Below the pieces are notes generated by a model. That model was not told the origin of the DNA, did no database searches, and worked only from the letters and a program-made list of their open reading frames with translations. This document shows, piece after piece, positions 53,415 through 54,309 of a stretch of DNA of 64,000 nucleotides. This stretch comes from Chaetoderma sp. LZ-2023a (taxonomy: Eukaryota > Mollusca > Caudofoveata > Chaetodermatida > Chaetodermatidae). The position numbers were made by a program, and so were the translations under genes. How positions within the stretch are numbered: position 1 is the stretch's first letter; each line of letters starts with the position of its first letter. The stretch lies in contig CM067372.1 in NCBI GenBank assembly GCA_034401795.1, positions 39,646,520 to 39,710,519 on the forward strand, read 5' to 3'.

Positions 53415-53792
53415 GATGTTAACATGTCTTAACGACCCAATTTTCTAATTCTTGTCCTTTTAGCATCATGACCCGCTCTGCGTTTCGCAGAATATTACGG
53501 TTAGTTGTGTGATCAATTTTGGCCTTTATGCAGAGCTTGTATGATTTATTTGCAGGGTTTTAATAAGGAGTTAGAGGAGATCTACCGCATACAGAAAGGT
53601 TACGCTATTCCTGACACAGAGCTCAGAGAACAACTGAAAACTGAGAACAAAGAATTCATTCTACCGAAGTATCGGATATTTCGTGACAAATATACCCAAA
53701 TGAATTGGACCAAAAATCCGGAAAAATATGTTAAATATACAATAAACAATGTATCCAGTTATCTGGATCAATTCTTTGATGCAAGTGCTTAA
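6462..53792 (+). CDS. EXOC7: Exocyst complex component 7 (Exo70), 19 exons, 5' end outside the window
   Basis: Exo70 is the exocyst subunit that helps tether secretory vesicles to the plasma membrane by binding PI(4,5)P2 and small GTPases. The 19 exons listed separately join in phase to about 588 codons with one stop, at 53790-53792. Family landmarks in order are an N-terminal helical segment (LTALQYFTETNPGCPEL), SLQGLKEHLK, a KDTPTRRSF linker, ETDTYITMVTALLKL, NDPDKASNMPRDGTVHELT, FMLNNYNYVLKSL, LKDKERQHIKDKF, and a C-terminus with TKNPEKYVKY ending in FDASA. Lysines in the TKNPEKY stretch are implicated in phosphoinositide binding in vertebrate Exo70. Known family members are about 650-735 residues, so roughly the first 100 residues are missing here. 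Every intron uses GT/AG. Elements B, C and D lie in its introns in the sense direction. Exon joins come from reading the sequence, not from transcripts. Confidence 0.95.
6811..6893. repeat. Foldback element P1, copy 1
   Basis: Palindrome of the P1 type: outer GAATAATTTGAAATTAATTT, inner TTGACTG...CCAGTCAA. Somewhat diverged. Confidence 0.7.
7033..7270 (+). repeat. Foldback element P2, copy 1
   Basis: Flanked by AACCATTTAACC and GTTAAATGGTTAA; centre GGCTCGGTTATCGAACCAG with arms related to AAAATTTATTACTGG. Confidence 0.75.
7419..7536 (+). CDS. EXOC7: EXOC7 window exon 2
   Basis: Acceptor TTGGCAG, donor GTGAGT. Encodes GADCLQREFKHLLNRNGKP and then VPPISILGVIAVDD, the segment that in Exo70 reads as a long helix followed by a P-V-S/I-I-L loop. 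Ends one base into a codon. Confidence 0.9.
7537..8102. other. EXOC7 intron, no recognised feature
   Basis: 566 bp between window exons 2 and 3. It is rich in CTCG/TAGGTAC phrases at 7660-7880, but I see no clear repeat family or ORF. Confidence 0.6.
8103..8277 (+). CDS. EXOC7: EXOC7 window exon 3
   Basis: Acceptor TGCCTAG, donor GTAAGA. Encodes ILEHMTDKIVSDLSEIARWL and DFLDIYTSIRSATLIKSLQ. The SEIARWL and YxxIRSxxLxxSLQG motifs are typical of Exo70. Ends two bases into a Gly codon. Confidence 0.93.
8278..8985. other. EXOC7 intron, no recognised feature
   Basis: AT-rich intron between window exons 3 and 4. A 79-codon minus-strand ORF at 8589-8828 has no recognisable motif. Confidence 0.6.
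8986..9058 (+). CDS. EXOC7: EXOC7 window exon 4
   Basis: Acceptor TTGCTAG, donor GTAAAT. Completes the Gly codon and encodes LKEHLKATSGNSNTFQPSQ then HSPML. The KEHLK part is conserved; the Ser/Asn/Gln-rich tail is a variable linker in the family. Confidence 0.88.
9108..9320 (-). repeat. Foldback element P2, copy 2 (reverse orientation)
   Basis: Starts with AACCCTTTAATGGTCA and has GCCAAAACCAGCC, then ACTGGCTCGATTACCAAGCC at the centre and GCAAATGGACATT in the right arm. Confidence 0.7.
9321..10640. other. EXOC7 intron with G-rich repeat-like sequence
   Basis: GTTACCCATATGATTGCGAA and TACATTAGGCTCTTTCCCC recur in altered form at 9890-9930 and 10035-10100, next to C- and G-runs (9938-10000). 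Otherwise nothing recognised. Confidence 0.5.
10640..10740 (-). repeat. Possible tRNA-derived SINE fragment
   Basis: The minus strand carries GGTTCGAATCC (B box, 10663-10673) and, at 10691-10709, a GGTAGCGAGGTTTGA stretch resembling an A box, at a plausible spacing. It does not read as a folded functional tRNA, so a tRNA-derived SINE or pseudogene is more likely. Confidence 0.5.
10823..10881 (+). CDS. EXOC7: EXOC7 window exon 5 (59 nt)
   Basis: Acceptor TGTTTAAG, donor GTGAGA. Encodes ASKFRSAKDTPTRRSFKKI, a basic linker; the K-D-T-P-T string is shared with vertebrate Exo70. Ends two bases into a Gly codon that the next exon completes. Confidence 0.82.
10930..11790. repeat. Tandem array with ~160-bp unit
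   Basis: About five units. GTTTTCGTTCGATAACT-like phrases recur at 10990, 11217, 11381, 11539 and 11699, with TCATGGGAAAGTTGGCTATG and GTCCATCCATCTG phrases between. Short ORFs inside are by-products. It sits in the intron between EXOC7 window exons 5 and 6. Confidence 0.8.
11899..11939 (+). CDS. EXOC7: EXOC7 window exon 6 (41 nt microexon)
   Basis: Acceptor TCTTTCAG, donor GTAAGA. Completes Gly and encodes LLKHALKKSPFEA, equivalent to the family's N-L-L-K-Q-Y segment. The frame holds with exons on both sides. This exon is too short to stand out without the splice-phase argument. Confidence 0.82.
12230..12900. repeat. Degenerate tandem repeat with ~110-165 bp unit
   Basis: CTTGCATTC-type phrases recur at about 12292, 12400, 12552, 12672 and 12840, with TTATGGCCAAAAAT and CACTTAGTGACCCTGTAA between them. 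Ends in a CAGA run (12867-12890). No gene. Confidence 0.65.
13330..13436 (+). CDS. EXOC7: EXOC7 window exon 7
   Basis: Acceptor ATATGTAG, donor GTGACG. Encodes GRRQAAAAVETIREESPEI and then ETDTYITMVTALLKLVQ. E-T-D-x-Y-I followed by LxKLxQ is a hallmark of the central Exo70 fold. Ends in phase 0. Confidence 0.92.
13478..13664 (+). repeat. Foldback element P2, copy 3
   Basis: TTCTTTAACC flank, centre GGCTTGGGTATCGAGCCAG, right arm GGTCTGCCAATGGACATTT. Directly followed by copy 4. Confidence 0.7.
13665..13881 (+). repeat. Foldback element P2, copy 4 (tandem with copy 3)
   Basis: AACCCTTTAG flank, TTACCACTGGAATGACTGGC left arm, CAGAAGCCATTTTTGGCTGA near the right flank. Centre partly deleted. 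Confidence 0.7.
14111..14183. repeat. Foldback element P1, copy 2
   Basis: GGAATATTTTGAAAATAATT and a partner TTGTCTTCAAAATATTTC; the loop is diverged. Confidence 0.6.
14449..14553 (+). CDS. EXOC7: EXOC7 window exon 8
   Basis: Acceptor CTGTTTCAG, donor GTAAGC. Encodes SELGLLNKIIPDKHQRQVF and DNIVQQPLEMLITEGE. The I-I-P-x-x-H/K-Q segment and the L-x-x-E-G-E end match Exo70. 105 nt, phase 0 at both ends. Confidence 0.93.
14824..15022 (-). repeat. Foldback element P2, copy 5 (reverse orientation)
   Basis: AACCCCTTAACACTTGATGG flank, GCTGCAGTGGTCTG, GATAATCAAGCCAGTCATTT centre, and GGGTTAGCGGGTTAA right flank. Confidence 0.7.
15023..15562. other. EXOC7 intron, no recognised feature
   Basis: AT-rich sequence between foldback P2 copy 5 and the 150-bp tandem element; no ORF or repeat recognised. 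Confidence 0.6.
15563..16806. mobile_element. Non-autonomous element: inverted ends around eight ~150-bp tandem units
   Basis: ATACCCTGCCA at the left and TGGCGGGGTAT at the right form short inverted ends. CATCTTGAAAATTGG recurs at about 15607, 15757, 15910, 16060, 16208, 16359, 16510 and 16652. The small ORFs here are repeats of the same phase by chance. Similar layouts, with tandem cores between short ends, are known in bivalve non-autonomous elements. Confidence 0.75.
16998..17117 (+). CDS. EXOC7: EXOC7 window exon 9
   Basis: Acceptor TTAATGCAG, donor GTAAGT. Encodes QIASNAKQAISSRHFNSVLS and VFQVIRHLRAIKGDFDLTLE. R-H-F-x-x-V-L-x-V-F-x-x-x-R-H-L is a clear Exo70 signature. The intron after it contains element B. 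Confidence 0.94.
17380..17565 (+). repeat. Left inverted terminal repeat of element B
   Basis: Begins TTTCACTTCAAGAGTATAC, then ACTTACCTCCCTAATACTTT, and ends in the CCACCACCGCGCATGCGCAG core. It is the reverse complement of 24239-24438. Confidence 0.9.
17666..17716 (+). CDS. Putative short first coding exon of the element B Gag
   Basis: ATG at 17666 opens 17 codons (MAGRNNSPKGDLGPLNQ) that end exactly at a GTGACT donor. Element C has the same arrangement with 17 codons ending GLGPLNQ, and D has 16 codons ending SSSK at GTGACA. A TTTCAG acceptor follows at 18474-18479, just before the Cys/His module, and the phases match. Splicing is inferred. An alternative acceptor-like CCACAG lies near 17862. 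Confidence 0.45.
18480..20545 (+). CDS. Gag-like protein of element B (Cys/His module, coiled charged region, RGG-like tail)
   Basis: Position and low-complexity make-up identify it as the DIRS ORF1/Gag; I see no standard retroviral Gag domain. Parts: a Cys/His module at 18489-18593 (C-x2-C-x10-H-x-C-x2-C-x2-C-x5-C-x2-C-x2-W); a Lys/Glu-rich stretch near 18660; a conserved block with EAFRTEMLGEMKRTLKDLVP near 18732; a long Pro/Gly/Ser-rich middle; a conserved C-terminal half with GPGLFGGEGCRHLQETVTLV near 20205; and a Gly/Arg tail to the TGA at 20543-20545. The G-run after the module has 9 Gs where C has 7, so module and main ORF (open from the ATG at 18608, 645 codons) are out of frame here. 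The RT ORF overlaps its 3' end. Confidence 0.8.
20295..22676 (+). CDS. Reverse transcriptase / RNase H / Dam-like methyltransferase polyprotein, element B
   Basis: Copies element RNA into DNA. 793 codons from the first ATG in the open frame; the true start is unknown because the first ~110 residues overlap gag and look like gag read in another frame. RT: GGWRPILNLKPLNKF near residue 211, DLKDAYFHIP 253-262, LPFGISTAPRVFTR near 285, catalytic YIDD 317-320. RNase H: TDASMEGWG at 483, ELRAVVLGLEHFL, RSDNSTV, final Asp 592 in LLADSLSR. Then a Dam-like domain as described in DIRS elements: IDLFATKKN near 624 and AYAFPPA near 665 in place of the usual D/N-P-P-Y/W, and LLIAPDWPSRSWY. No lesion is visible. 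The tyrosine recombinase frame overlaps nearly all of it. Confidence 0.92.
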   Translation: MMCCVVLTFAPRPRRIVPCRLEVVLARSEASHRRSVGLGRVRFGQQRGGRRFLRRRQPGSRPRTKVRAGRGGAREDLGVVIGPDRTLTAVRTTPVCMATETVPLLHASCPPRSLGGPVGGRLADHMQEWERLTQDRLVLRWLSVGYHPEWVTGPPSRLSLVPVWTPIPRDPEQRLCIEEEINSLIQKGAIQPAQRCPGFYSTLFLVTKRTGGWRPILNLKPLNKFIETPSFKMETVRSVLAGLERGMWTASIDLKDAYFHIPIHGSFCRFLRFAFQGRQWEFRVLPFGISTAPRVFTRVVLAITAYLRRRSVAVHTYIDDWLLKAHTRESLSANLEIVLKTLTDLGWMINFPKSELTPSQKFVYLGMFFDLETGYVYPTQERVQKLISLIQSVCDSRHVLARVYLRMLGLMVSLEPVIPQAALRRRPIQLFLMTQWTQSTGSLDSNVSVLAPLIHHLQWWLNTENLLPGVLLTPPHPQVTVYTDASMEGWGACLEESTISGLWNLEQSKEHINLLELRAVVLGLEHFLQKVQGKIVLIRSDNSTVVTYINRQGRTKSPSLCMMTWKLLCWCLDHQITLKAVHIPGRLNLLADSLSRRMSVLPTEWQLNQCVADRLFDHWGKPNIDLFATKKNAKMTTYVSPIPDPSAFATDALAISWGRMYAYAFPPAILIPKILQKIRQEECQVLLIAPDWPSRSWYTDLLDLLVCNPVPLPLMDDIIFQGKALHNNPSMFRLTAWMLSRNLELRRAFLSKQPCLWPKPGGGQPPEHIIIKSTDLQNGAQKDVLIQWIHLFK
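20579..23515 (+). CDS. Tyrosine recombinase ORF of element B with a long frame overlapping the RT
   Basis: Integrates the circular DNA intermediate. The recombinase proper covers about 22490-23515: SAM-like core-binding part (GSTSRAYNYKINRFAEWC) and a catalytic domain with Arg804 in ARRRSEIHAL, His927 and Arg930 in AHSVRG, His954 in QWHCES and Tyr963 in TDHYLRD, a complete R-H-R-H-Y set. The same frame is open without a stop back to 20546, in the gag frame right after the gag TGA. Whether the ~640 codons upstream of the recombinase are translated is unknown; they overlap RT in a different frame. Ends TAA at 23513-23515. Confidence 0.9.
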   Translation: MYGDGDSAALACLVSTAVPRWTGGRPASRPHARVGTVNSGPFSLAMAFRRVSSRVGDRPAVATVSSASLDSHSERSRAKVVYRGGDKFPHTKGSYSAGTKVSGLLFNPVLSNKTHRRVETDSQPQAIEQVHRDAQFQDGNGALGVGGVGEGDVDGVDRFEGRLFPHPHPREFLSLPEICIPGQTVGIQGVALRNFHGSSGFHPCGSCDHSIPPQEKRSSPHVHRRLAVESAHPGKFVGQSGDCFENSHRLRLDDQFPKIRADSIPEVCLPGDVLRSRDRICLSYSGESSETHLIDSVSVRQSSCPGTGLLENAGVDGFVGTSHSSGRLTQAADPVVSHDTMDPEYRFAGLECVSVGASDSPPAMVVEYRESLAGGFANPSPPSGDCVYRCIDGGLGSLPGRVHDIRALESGTVKGTYKSTGAKSSSPGPGTFLTESSGQDCSYSFRQLNSCDLHKPPGPNEVAQSLYDDMETALLVSGSPDYLESSSYSGKVKPASRLIEPKDECFTHGMATKSMCGGSSVRPLGETQHRFVRNEEECEDDDVRLSDSGSKRFRNRCVSYQLGENVCIRIPSSNPDSKNSSENQTRGMPSASDRPGLAKPIMVYGSAGPSGLQSGSSASDGRYYLPGQGPSQQSVNVQIDCVDVVKESRIKEGFSEQAAMFMAKARRGSTSRAYNYKINRFAEWCSKRCIDPMDSSIQVVADFLCHLYDAYSLKPNSIAGYKSALMSVIPCLAKRGSDEVNTLNVLIKGMGNLRPRNPPVIPSWSLSLVLQVLGDKPFEPLSSISMKLLTLKTVFLIAAASARRRSEIHALSAEDDRFVVSGEGLKLLPRINFLAKNQSLKYPGQPIILPALTRYDPNSKAWCPVRALRRYKQRTAAWRTDQSALWLSYIEPHGRASKDTISRWIVECIQFCHKSATGKQVDVAKAHSVRGVVTSTALFNGVPVDDIMSVAQWHCESSFTDHYLRDTSNPLALSVLKK
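23516..24054 (+). other. 3' noncoding region of element B
   Basis: Between the recombinase stop and the internal complementary region. It holds a run of about 16 Gs near 23856-23872, matched by G-rich runs at the same place in A (4455-4475) and D (43851-43871), followed in B and D by GGGGAGCGCAT. No ORF is supported. Confidence 0.7.
24055..24153 (+). repeat. Internal complementary region of element B
   Basis: Reverse complements of the left end (GTATACTCTTGAAGTGAAA) and right end (TAAACGAAATCTAGG) lie side by side, bracketed by inverted copies of GGGAGGTAAGTAT. Both arms match this element's own termini exactly over the inspected bases. Confidence 0.88.
24239..24438 (+). repeat. Right inverted terminal repeat of element B
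   Basis: Reverse complement of 17380-17565, near-identical over the core from GGAAGTGCTAGTCTGCGCAT to TTAGGGAGGTAAGTATC, then a unique tip ending TTTCGTTTA. Confidence 0.9.
24547..24606 (+). CDS. EXOC7: EXOC7 window exon 10 (60 nt)
   Basis: Acceptor CCTTGCAG, donor GTAAGT. Encodes GCQAPTRSKLASLLSTLNNT, the T-x-x-K-L-x-x-L segment of Exo70. It lies 108 bp after the right end of element B, so the normal acceptor survived the insertion. Confidence 0.88.
24607..25503. other. EXOC7 intron, no recognised feature
   Basis: Only a short CACG/CACA run at 25078-25110 stands out. No coding evidence. Confidence 0.6.
25504..25738 (+). repeat. Foldback element P2, copy 6 (well preserved)
   Basis: AACCCTTTAACC and GTGTTAAAGAGTTAA flanks; arms TTTACCACTGGACTCACTGG and GAGTCAGTCATTCCAGTGGT around a CGATAACG centre. 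Confidence 0.8.
25937..25975 (+). CDS. EXOC7: EXOC7 window exon 11 (39 nt microexon)
   Basis: Acceptor TTTGCAG, donor GTGAGT. Encodes GAKALEEFIDNIR, nearly identical in pattern to the family's G-A-K-A-L-E-x-F-x-D-x-I-K. Phase 0 at both ends. Confidence 0.92.
25998..26090. repeat. ATC/ACC microsatellite
   Basis: Imperfect CATCATCATC and CACCACCACC runs just after EXOC7 window exon 11. Confidence 0.9.
26295..26357 (+). CDS. EXOC7: EXOC7 window exon 12 (63 nt)
   Basis: Acceptor TTGGCAG, donor GTATGT. Encodes NDPDKASNMPRDGTVHELT then NH. D-P-D-K, M-P-x-D-G-T-V-H-E-L-T is one of the most conserved Exo70 stretches. Phase 0 at both ends. Confidence 0.95.
26455..26542. repeat. Foldback element P1, copy 3
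   Basis: Inner arms GGAAGCCGTTCCTGCC and GGCAGCAACGGCTTCC pair almost fully; outer arms are ATTAAT / AAATTAATTT. Confidence 0.75.
26763..26976 (+). repeat. Foldback element P2, copy 7 (degraded)
   Basis: GGCCAAGAGAAAACTATTTT left arm, GGCCTGCAAATTGATATTCC right arm, then a 35-bp tandem duplication of the CAGAGGCTAGTTTTGGCTGA segment. Confidence 0.65.
27326..27392 (+). CDS. EXOC7: EXOC7 window exon 13
   Basis: Acceptor CATTGCAG, donor GTGAGT. Encodes TIIFLEQLLEYIDTAGVMLL then MH. The F-L-x-Q-L-L pattern is conserved. Ends one base into a codon. The following intron holds the 34-bp minisatellite. Confidence 0.91.
27425..27655 (+). repeat. Foldback element P2, copy 8
   Basis: GATTTGCAGGCCAAGAGAGG, GGTATGACTGGCTTGGTTAT, and GCAAATGGACATTCCTAGAG. 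It ends at the start of the minisatellite. Confidence 0.65.
27660..29980. repeat. 34-bp minisatellite, about 68 copies
   Basis: Unit is GATTAGGCTTGATGCTTCAC followed by TGTCCACTTGTCTT, with many single-base variants (CC/CG before CTTG, TGAT/TAAT, GCTTCAC/GTTTCAC). Higher-order blocks of like variants are visible, for example GTTTCAC units at 29000-29250. Lies in the intron between EXOC7 window exons 13 and 14. No ORF is supported. Confidence 0.95.
29981..30532. other. EXOC7 intron, no recognised feature
   Basis: Sequence after the minisatellite up to foldback P1 copy 4; contains a GTTAAAGGGTTAA P2-like flank at 30207-30219 but no body. Confidence 0.5.
30533..30618. repeat. Foldback element P1, copy 4
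   Basis: GAATATTTTGAAACTAATTT pairs with the AATTAGTTTCAAAATATTC partner. Confidence 0.75.
30838..30906 (+). CDS. EXOC7: EXOC7 window exon 14
   Basis: Acceptor CTTCCAG, donor GTAAGT. Completes an Ala codon and encodes DSSGAPVSQDLEKAKMKLAD then YT. This corresponds to the variable loop plus the start of the next helix in Exo70, so the match is by position and phase more than by sequence. Confidence 0.82.
30907..31722. other. EXOC7 intron, no recognised feature
   Basis: Less AT-rich than its neighbours (31250-31650) with short ORFs in three frames; none has a recognisable motif. Confidence 0.55.
31723..31810. repeat. Foldback element P1, copy 5
   Basis: ACATTTTGAAAATAATTTGA with partner TCAAATTAACATCAAAATAT, 80 bp before EXOC7 window exon 15. 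Confidence 0.7.
31893..32013 (+). CDS. EXOC7: EXOC7 window exon 15
   Basis: Acceptor CTTACAG, donor GTATGC. Encodes RVLSALGLNLSNKAETYSD and VTLRAIFMLNNYNYVLKSLG. A-I-F-x-x-N-N-Y-N-Y-x-L-K-S-L is diagnostic of Exo70. Element C begins about 44 bp downstream of its donor. Confidence 0.95.
32058..32240 (+). repeat. Left inverted terminal repeat of element C
   Basis: Close match to 17380-17565 of B, including ACTTACCTCCCTAATACTTT and the CCACCACCGCGCATGCGCAG core. No right partner exists because C is truncated. Confidence 0.9.
32342..32392 (+). CDS. Putative short first coding exon of the element C Gag
   Basis: ATG at 32342, 17 codons (MAERVTSPQEGLGPLNQ), then a GTGACT donor. Length, last seven residues and donor match B at 17666-17716. 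The acceptor TTTTTTCAG ends at 33158. Splicing is inferred. Confidence 0.45.
33159..35200 (+). pseudogene. Gag-like ORF of element C (two small frameshifts)
   Basis: The Cys/His module at 33168-33272 is in frame with the following EEEKKKQKKEGVSKKGK region through a 7-G run, which makes this the best copy of the Gag N-terminus. Compared with B, two bases are missing near 33790 (frame changes from the first to the second ORF) and a small deletion near 35125 shifts the Gly/Arg tail. Stop in the tail frame is TGA at 35198-35200. Confidence 0.82.
35201..36961 (+). pseudogene. RT / RNase H / partial Dam-like region, element C (one stop, truncated)
   Basis: Open from 35400 to the truncation with the complete RT (DLKDAYFHIPI, YIDD) and RNase H (TDASMEGWG, final Asp in LLADSLSR) motif sets. 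A TGA at 35367-35369 replaces the CGA of element B in VLRWLS. The methyltransferase-like part stops after AYAFPPAILI. The overlapping recombinase frame is also open here, 35273 to the truncation. Confidence 0.88.
36962..37218. other. Spacer between elements C and D
   Basis: 257 bp without ORF. Phrases such as CCAAATTTGGTTGAATTCCG and CCCCTCCTCCACCCCCTGG resemble the repeat-like sequence near 9880-10160, so this is probably part of an older intronic repeat into which C or D inserted. Confidence 0.5.
37219..37405 (+). repeat. Left inverted terminal repeat of element D
   Basis: Reverse complement of 44258-44462. Contains CATACTTACCTCCCTAACAC, the GTTAGGTGCCCCTAATGGGC stretch and the CACTGCGCATGCGCACACCG core. 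Confidence 0.9.
37489..37536 (+). CDS. Putative short first coding exon of the element D Gag
   Basis: ATG at 37489 and 16 codons (MADAKLLEESSLSSSK) end at GTGACA. It sits at the same place as the 17-codon exons of B and C although the residues differ. The acceptor CCTTTTCAG ends at 38474 and the phases agree. Splicing is inferred. Confidence 0.45.
38475..40497 (+). pseudogene. Gag-like ORF of element D (frameshifted)
   Basis: The Cys/His module at 38478-38582 keeps the exact family-2 spacing although most other residues differ. The 9-G run after it keeps the W-G-G-D frame. Lesions: a small deletion near 38675 that ends the first ORF, a 2-base loss near 39612 compared with A, and a 15-base duplication near 39850. 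The conserved C-terminal half (GPGLFGGEGCRHL near 40155) and a Gly/Arg tail end at TGA 40495-40497. Confidence 0.82.
40498..42633 (+). pseudogene. RT / RNase H / Dam-like region, element D (broken)
   Basis: RT motifs DLKDAYFHIPI near 41020 and YIDD near 41212, RNase H TDASMEGWG near 41702 and LLADSLSR near 42025 (here VLADSLSR), and DLFAMKKN / AYAYPP in the methyltransferase-like part are all readable. Breaks: a 7-G run near 40890 where 6 keep the frame, TGG to TAG near 41299, and an 8-base deletion near 41387. Confidence 0.87.
42440..43472 (+). pseudogene. Tyrosine recombinase of element D, catalytic Arg changed to Cys
   Basis: The frame is open from 41943 to TAA at 43470-43472 and holds the SAM-like part and the catalytic domain with ARRRSEIHAL and TDHYLHD. 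The second catalytic arginine, expected in A-H-S-V-R-G, is Cys (TGT at 43323-43325), a change explained by CpG decay of CGT/CGC. Length and frame are otherwise intact, so it is probably a dead enzyme rather than a broken ORF. Confidence 0.88.
44078..44177 (+). repeat. Internal complementary region of element D
   Basis: Carries the reverse complement of D's right end (TAAGTAAATTTATC) next to that of its left end, with inverted GGAGGTAAGTATG copies at both sides. One base differs from its left end (CATAAG here, CATGAG at 37225). Confidence 0.87.
44258..44462 (+). repeat. Right inverted terminal repeat of element D
   Basis: Reverse complement of 37219-37405; begins GGAAGTACCGGTGTGCGCAT and ends with GTTAGGGAGGTAAGTATG followed by a unique tip ending TTTACTTA. 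Confidence 0.9.
44515..44732. repeat. Possible degraded foldback element P2, copy 9
   Basis: GAAATTTTACTATTGATATG, ATTTCAATAAATAGTGTACC and GATAATTAAATGGTTTC keep the order of P2 parts. Weak. Confidence 0.4.
45182..45277 (+). CDS. EXOC7: EXOC7 window exon 16
   Basis: Acceptor GGTTGCAG, donor GTTAGT. Completes an Arg codon and encodes SGLLELIHLWNKDVEIYYKD then QVLDQKKAYSQR. It follows a 13.2 kb intron that is about 92% DIRS-like sequence. Ends two bases into a codon. Confidence 0.88.
45784..46410 (+). pseudogene. Non-LTR retrotransposon (LINE) RT C-terminal fragment
   Basis: Reads KDIGVIVDKKRNFCSRIRSH and KKANSIMALIRRSFTHLDE, FKLLFQSLVRSHLEYTASLW, then after a TAG (46021-46023) and frame changes, VYKILHGIYNPNVTDD and NIWNTLPDIVQA. 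These are typical of the tail of Jockey/CR1-like RT ORFs. The catalytic RT motifs are absent: a 5'-truncated copy, 500 bp after EXOC7 window exon 16. Confidence 0.82.
47034..47119. repeat. Foldback element P1, copy 6
   Basis: CTAAATATTTTGAAAACAAT pairs with ATTGTTTTCAAAATATTTAG; one of the cleanest copies. Confidence 0.8.
47287..48530 (+). repeat. Dispersed repeat R1, second copy
   Basis: Starts CTTGAAAGGCCAAATGAGC and ends GGTGAGCGATACAGGCCACT plus TGGGCCTC. Contains two internal units with TTGGTCGGTGGCCATCTTGG and GGTTTGGCGGCCATCTTGG phrases. Its end runs into the TTA microsatellite that forms the acceptor of EXOC7 window exon 17. Confidence 0.8.
48527..48569 (+). repeat. TTA microsatellite at a splice acceptor
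   Basis: About 13 TTA/TTG units directly before exon 48570; the last TTAG provides the AG. Confidence 0.9.
48570..48636 (+). CDS. EXOC7: EXOC7 window exon 17
   Basis: The acceptor is a TTATTATTAG run at the end of a TTA microsatellite; the donor is GTGAGC. Completes a Ser codon and encodes WSRVLHFILDVNKPSPTSSS then GK. S-W-x-x-V-x-x-F/Y-I matches the Exo70 S-W-L-K-V segment. The TTA tract supplies the whole visible pyrimidine tract. Confidence 0.87.
48637..49194. other. EXOC7 intron with ATACATATCACGATAC-type repeats
   Basis: Phrases CGATACAATACATATCACGA and ATACAATACATGTATTGCCA at 48700-48770 and 49130-49190 suggest ends of an unrecognised repeat of about 500 bp. Confidence 0.45.
49195..49425 (+). 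pseudogene. Retrotransposon RT C-terminal zinc-finger-like fragment
   Basis: 77 codons ending TAG. C-P-x-x-N-E-I-E-D-N-I-H-Y-L-F-R-C-T-R-Y resembles the C-P-x-C...H-x-L-x-x-C end of LINE-type polyproteins, with the second Cys lost. The sequence to an AATAAA near 50241 may be its 3' tail. Confidence 0.55.
49426..50318. other. EXOC7 intron with GC-rich insert of unknown origin
   Basis: 49500-50100 is clearly more GC-rich than the host intron and carries open frames on both strands (49748-50167 +, 49490-49828 -) with no recognised domain. It ends in an AATAAA-containing tail near 50241, so it may be the 3' part of a retroelement. Confidence 0.45.
50319..50402. repeat. Foldback element P1, copy 7
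   Basis: TATTTTGACAATAATTTGAC and GAATTGTCAAAATATA with a TGTTGTAGACAGCAACAG loop. Confidence 0.65.
50798..50860. repeat. Foldback element P1, copy 8
   Basis: TTGAATATTTTGAACATAAT with partner GTCAAAATATTCAA; shortened right arm. Confidence 0.65.
50883..51032. repeat. Partial foldback element P2, copy 10
   Basis: CAGAGCCAGTCATTCCAGTG, CCTGTAAATGGTCATTTTAA and AACCATAAAATGGTTA; only the right half is clear. Confidence 0.5.
51414..51540. repeat. Long foldback (hairpin) in an EXOC7 intron
   Basis: The left arm with TCATATCACTATTATGGACC and TTGAAAATTATCAATTTGCA pairs with GTGCAAAATTGATAATTTTC and CATAATAGTGATATGACAAG. Arms of about 60 bases with few mismatches and a short loop near 51475. Unrelated to P1 and P2. 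Confidence 0.75.
52131..52172 (+). CDS. EXOC7: EXOC7 window exon 18 (42 nt microexon)
   Basis: Acceptor ACTTTCAG, donor GTAAGT. Encodes LKDKERQHIKDKFS, the family's highly conserved L-R-D-K-E-R-Q-x-I-K-x-x-F motif. Phase 0 at both ends. Confidence 0.92.
52301..52390. repeat. Foldback element P1, copy 9
   Basis: TGACTGGAAGCCTATGCTAC pairs with the CAACGGCTTCCAGTCA arm, 130 bp after EXOC7 window exon 18. Confidence 0.75.
52486..52950. mobile_element. Non-autonomous element with inverted ends and a long P2-like hairpin
   Basis: Ends TAGGCTTGTGCGATTA and TAATCGCGCAAACCTA are inverted repeats. Inside, 52635-52757 is an almost perfect hairpin with ~60-base arms meeting at GGCTCGAGAATCGAGCC. The outer part is rich in AATCGTGATTA-type motifs. 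No ORF. Placed in the last EXOC7 intron. Confidence 0.7.
53380..53416. repeat. GTT microsatellite
   Basis: About 11 GTT units in the last EXOC7 intron. Confidence 0.9.
53556..53792 (+). CDS. EXOC7: EXOC7 terminal exon (window exon 19) with stop codon
   Basis: Acceptor ATTTGCAG. Encodes GFNKELEEIYRIQKGYAIPD, then a charged helix, then WTKNPEKYVKYTINNVSSYL and DQFFDASA before TAA at 53790-53792. I-Q-K-x-x-A-I-P-D and K-N-P-E-K-Y-x-K-Y are family signatures, and the lysines belong to the phosphoinositide-binding surface. 78 codons plus stop. Confidence 0.96.
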   Translation, partial: GFNKELEEIYRIQKGYAIPDTELREQLKTENKEFILPKYRIFRDKYTQMNWTKNPEKYVKYTINNVSSYLDQFFDASA

Positions 53793-53861
53793 TGAATGGT
53801 GGACCTTTTACGCAATAACAAATTAATTTGTAACCCTTTTCATTCTGGATACCGAAGACCA

Positions 53862-53942
53862 GTTGAATATTTTGAGAGTAATTTAATTAAAGTTATTGCT
53901 ACGTAAAGTAGCAAAACTTTCAGTAATTTTATTTTCAAACTA
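53862..53942. repeat. Foldback element P1, copy 10, in the EXOC7 3' UTR
   Basis: GTTGAATATTTTGAGAGTAA with a TTATTTTCAAACTA partner, 70 bases after the EXOC7 stop and before the first AATAAA, so it should be in the mature mRNA. Confidence 0.65.
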
Positions 53943-54090
53943 TGAGCAGGCTTTGAGTCTAATTGGTAATCATCATCATGTGCAAAATGTCTATGGAATG
54001 GGATTGGTTATTATTACAAAAAATGCTCTCAGTGAGCGGTAAGGGTTTGTGCTTTATGTTAATACTCATTATTGTTGATGAACAAAGAAA

Positions 54091-54096
54091 AATAAA
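54091..54096 (+). promoter_or_regulatory. Candidate EXOC7 poly(A) signal AATAAA
   Basis: First AATAAA after the EXOC7 stop codon, 300 bases downstream, followed by a GT-rich alternating purine-pyrimidine tract (54100-54122) that would fit a downstream element. Another AATAAA lies near 54532. No transcript evidence. Confidence 0.5.
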
Positions 54097-54309
54097 CTCT
54101 GCGCGCGTGCGTGCGTGTATGTAATGGTTTCAATATGAAATATTTCTGAATTATATGATTTAATATATATGAAACAAATTAAAATTTCAATTATAAAACT
54201 ATTCGGGGTAAACTTGGTACAATTACATATTTTGTCTTCGTTTTTCTTTGACTTTTTTACACTGGATAATCAACAAGCTGGATTTAAATGTTCTAAATAT
54301 GATTATCTA

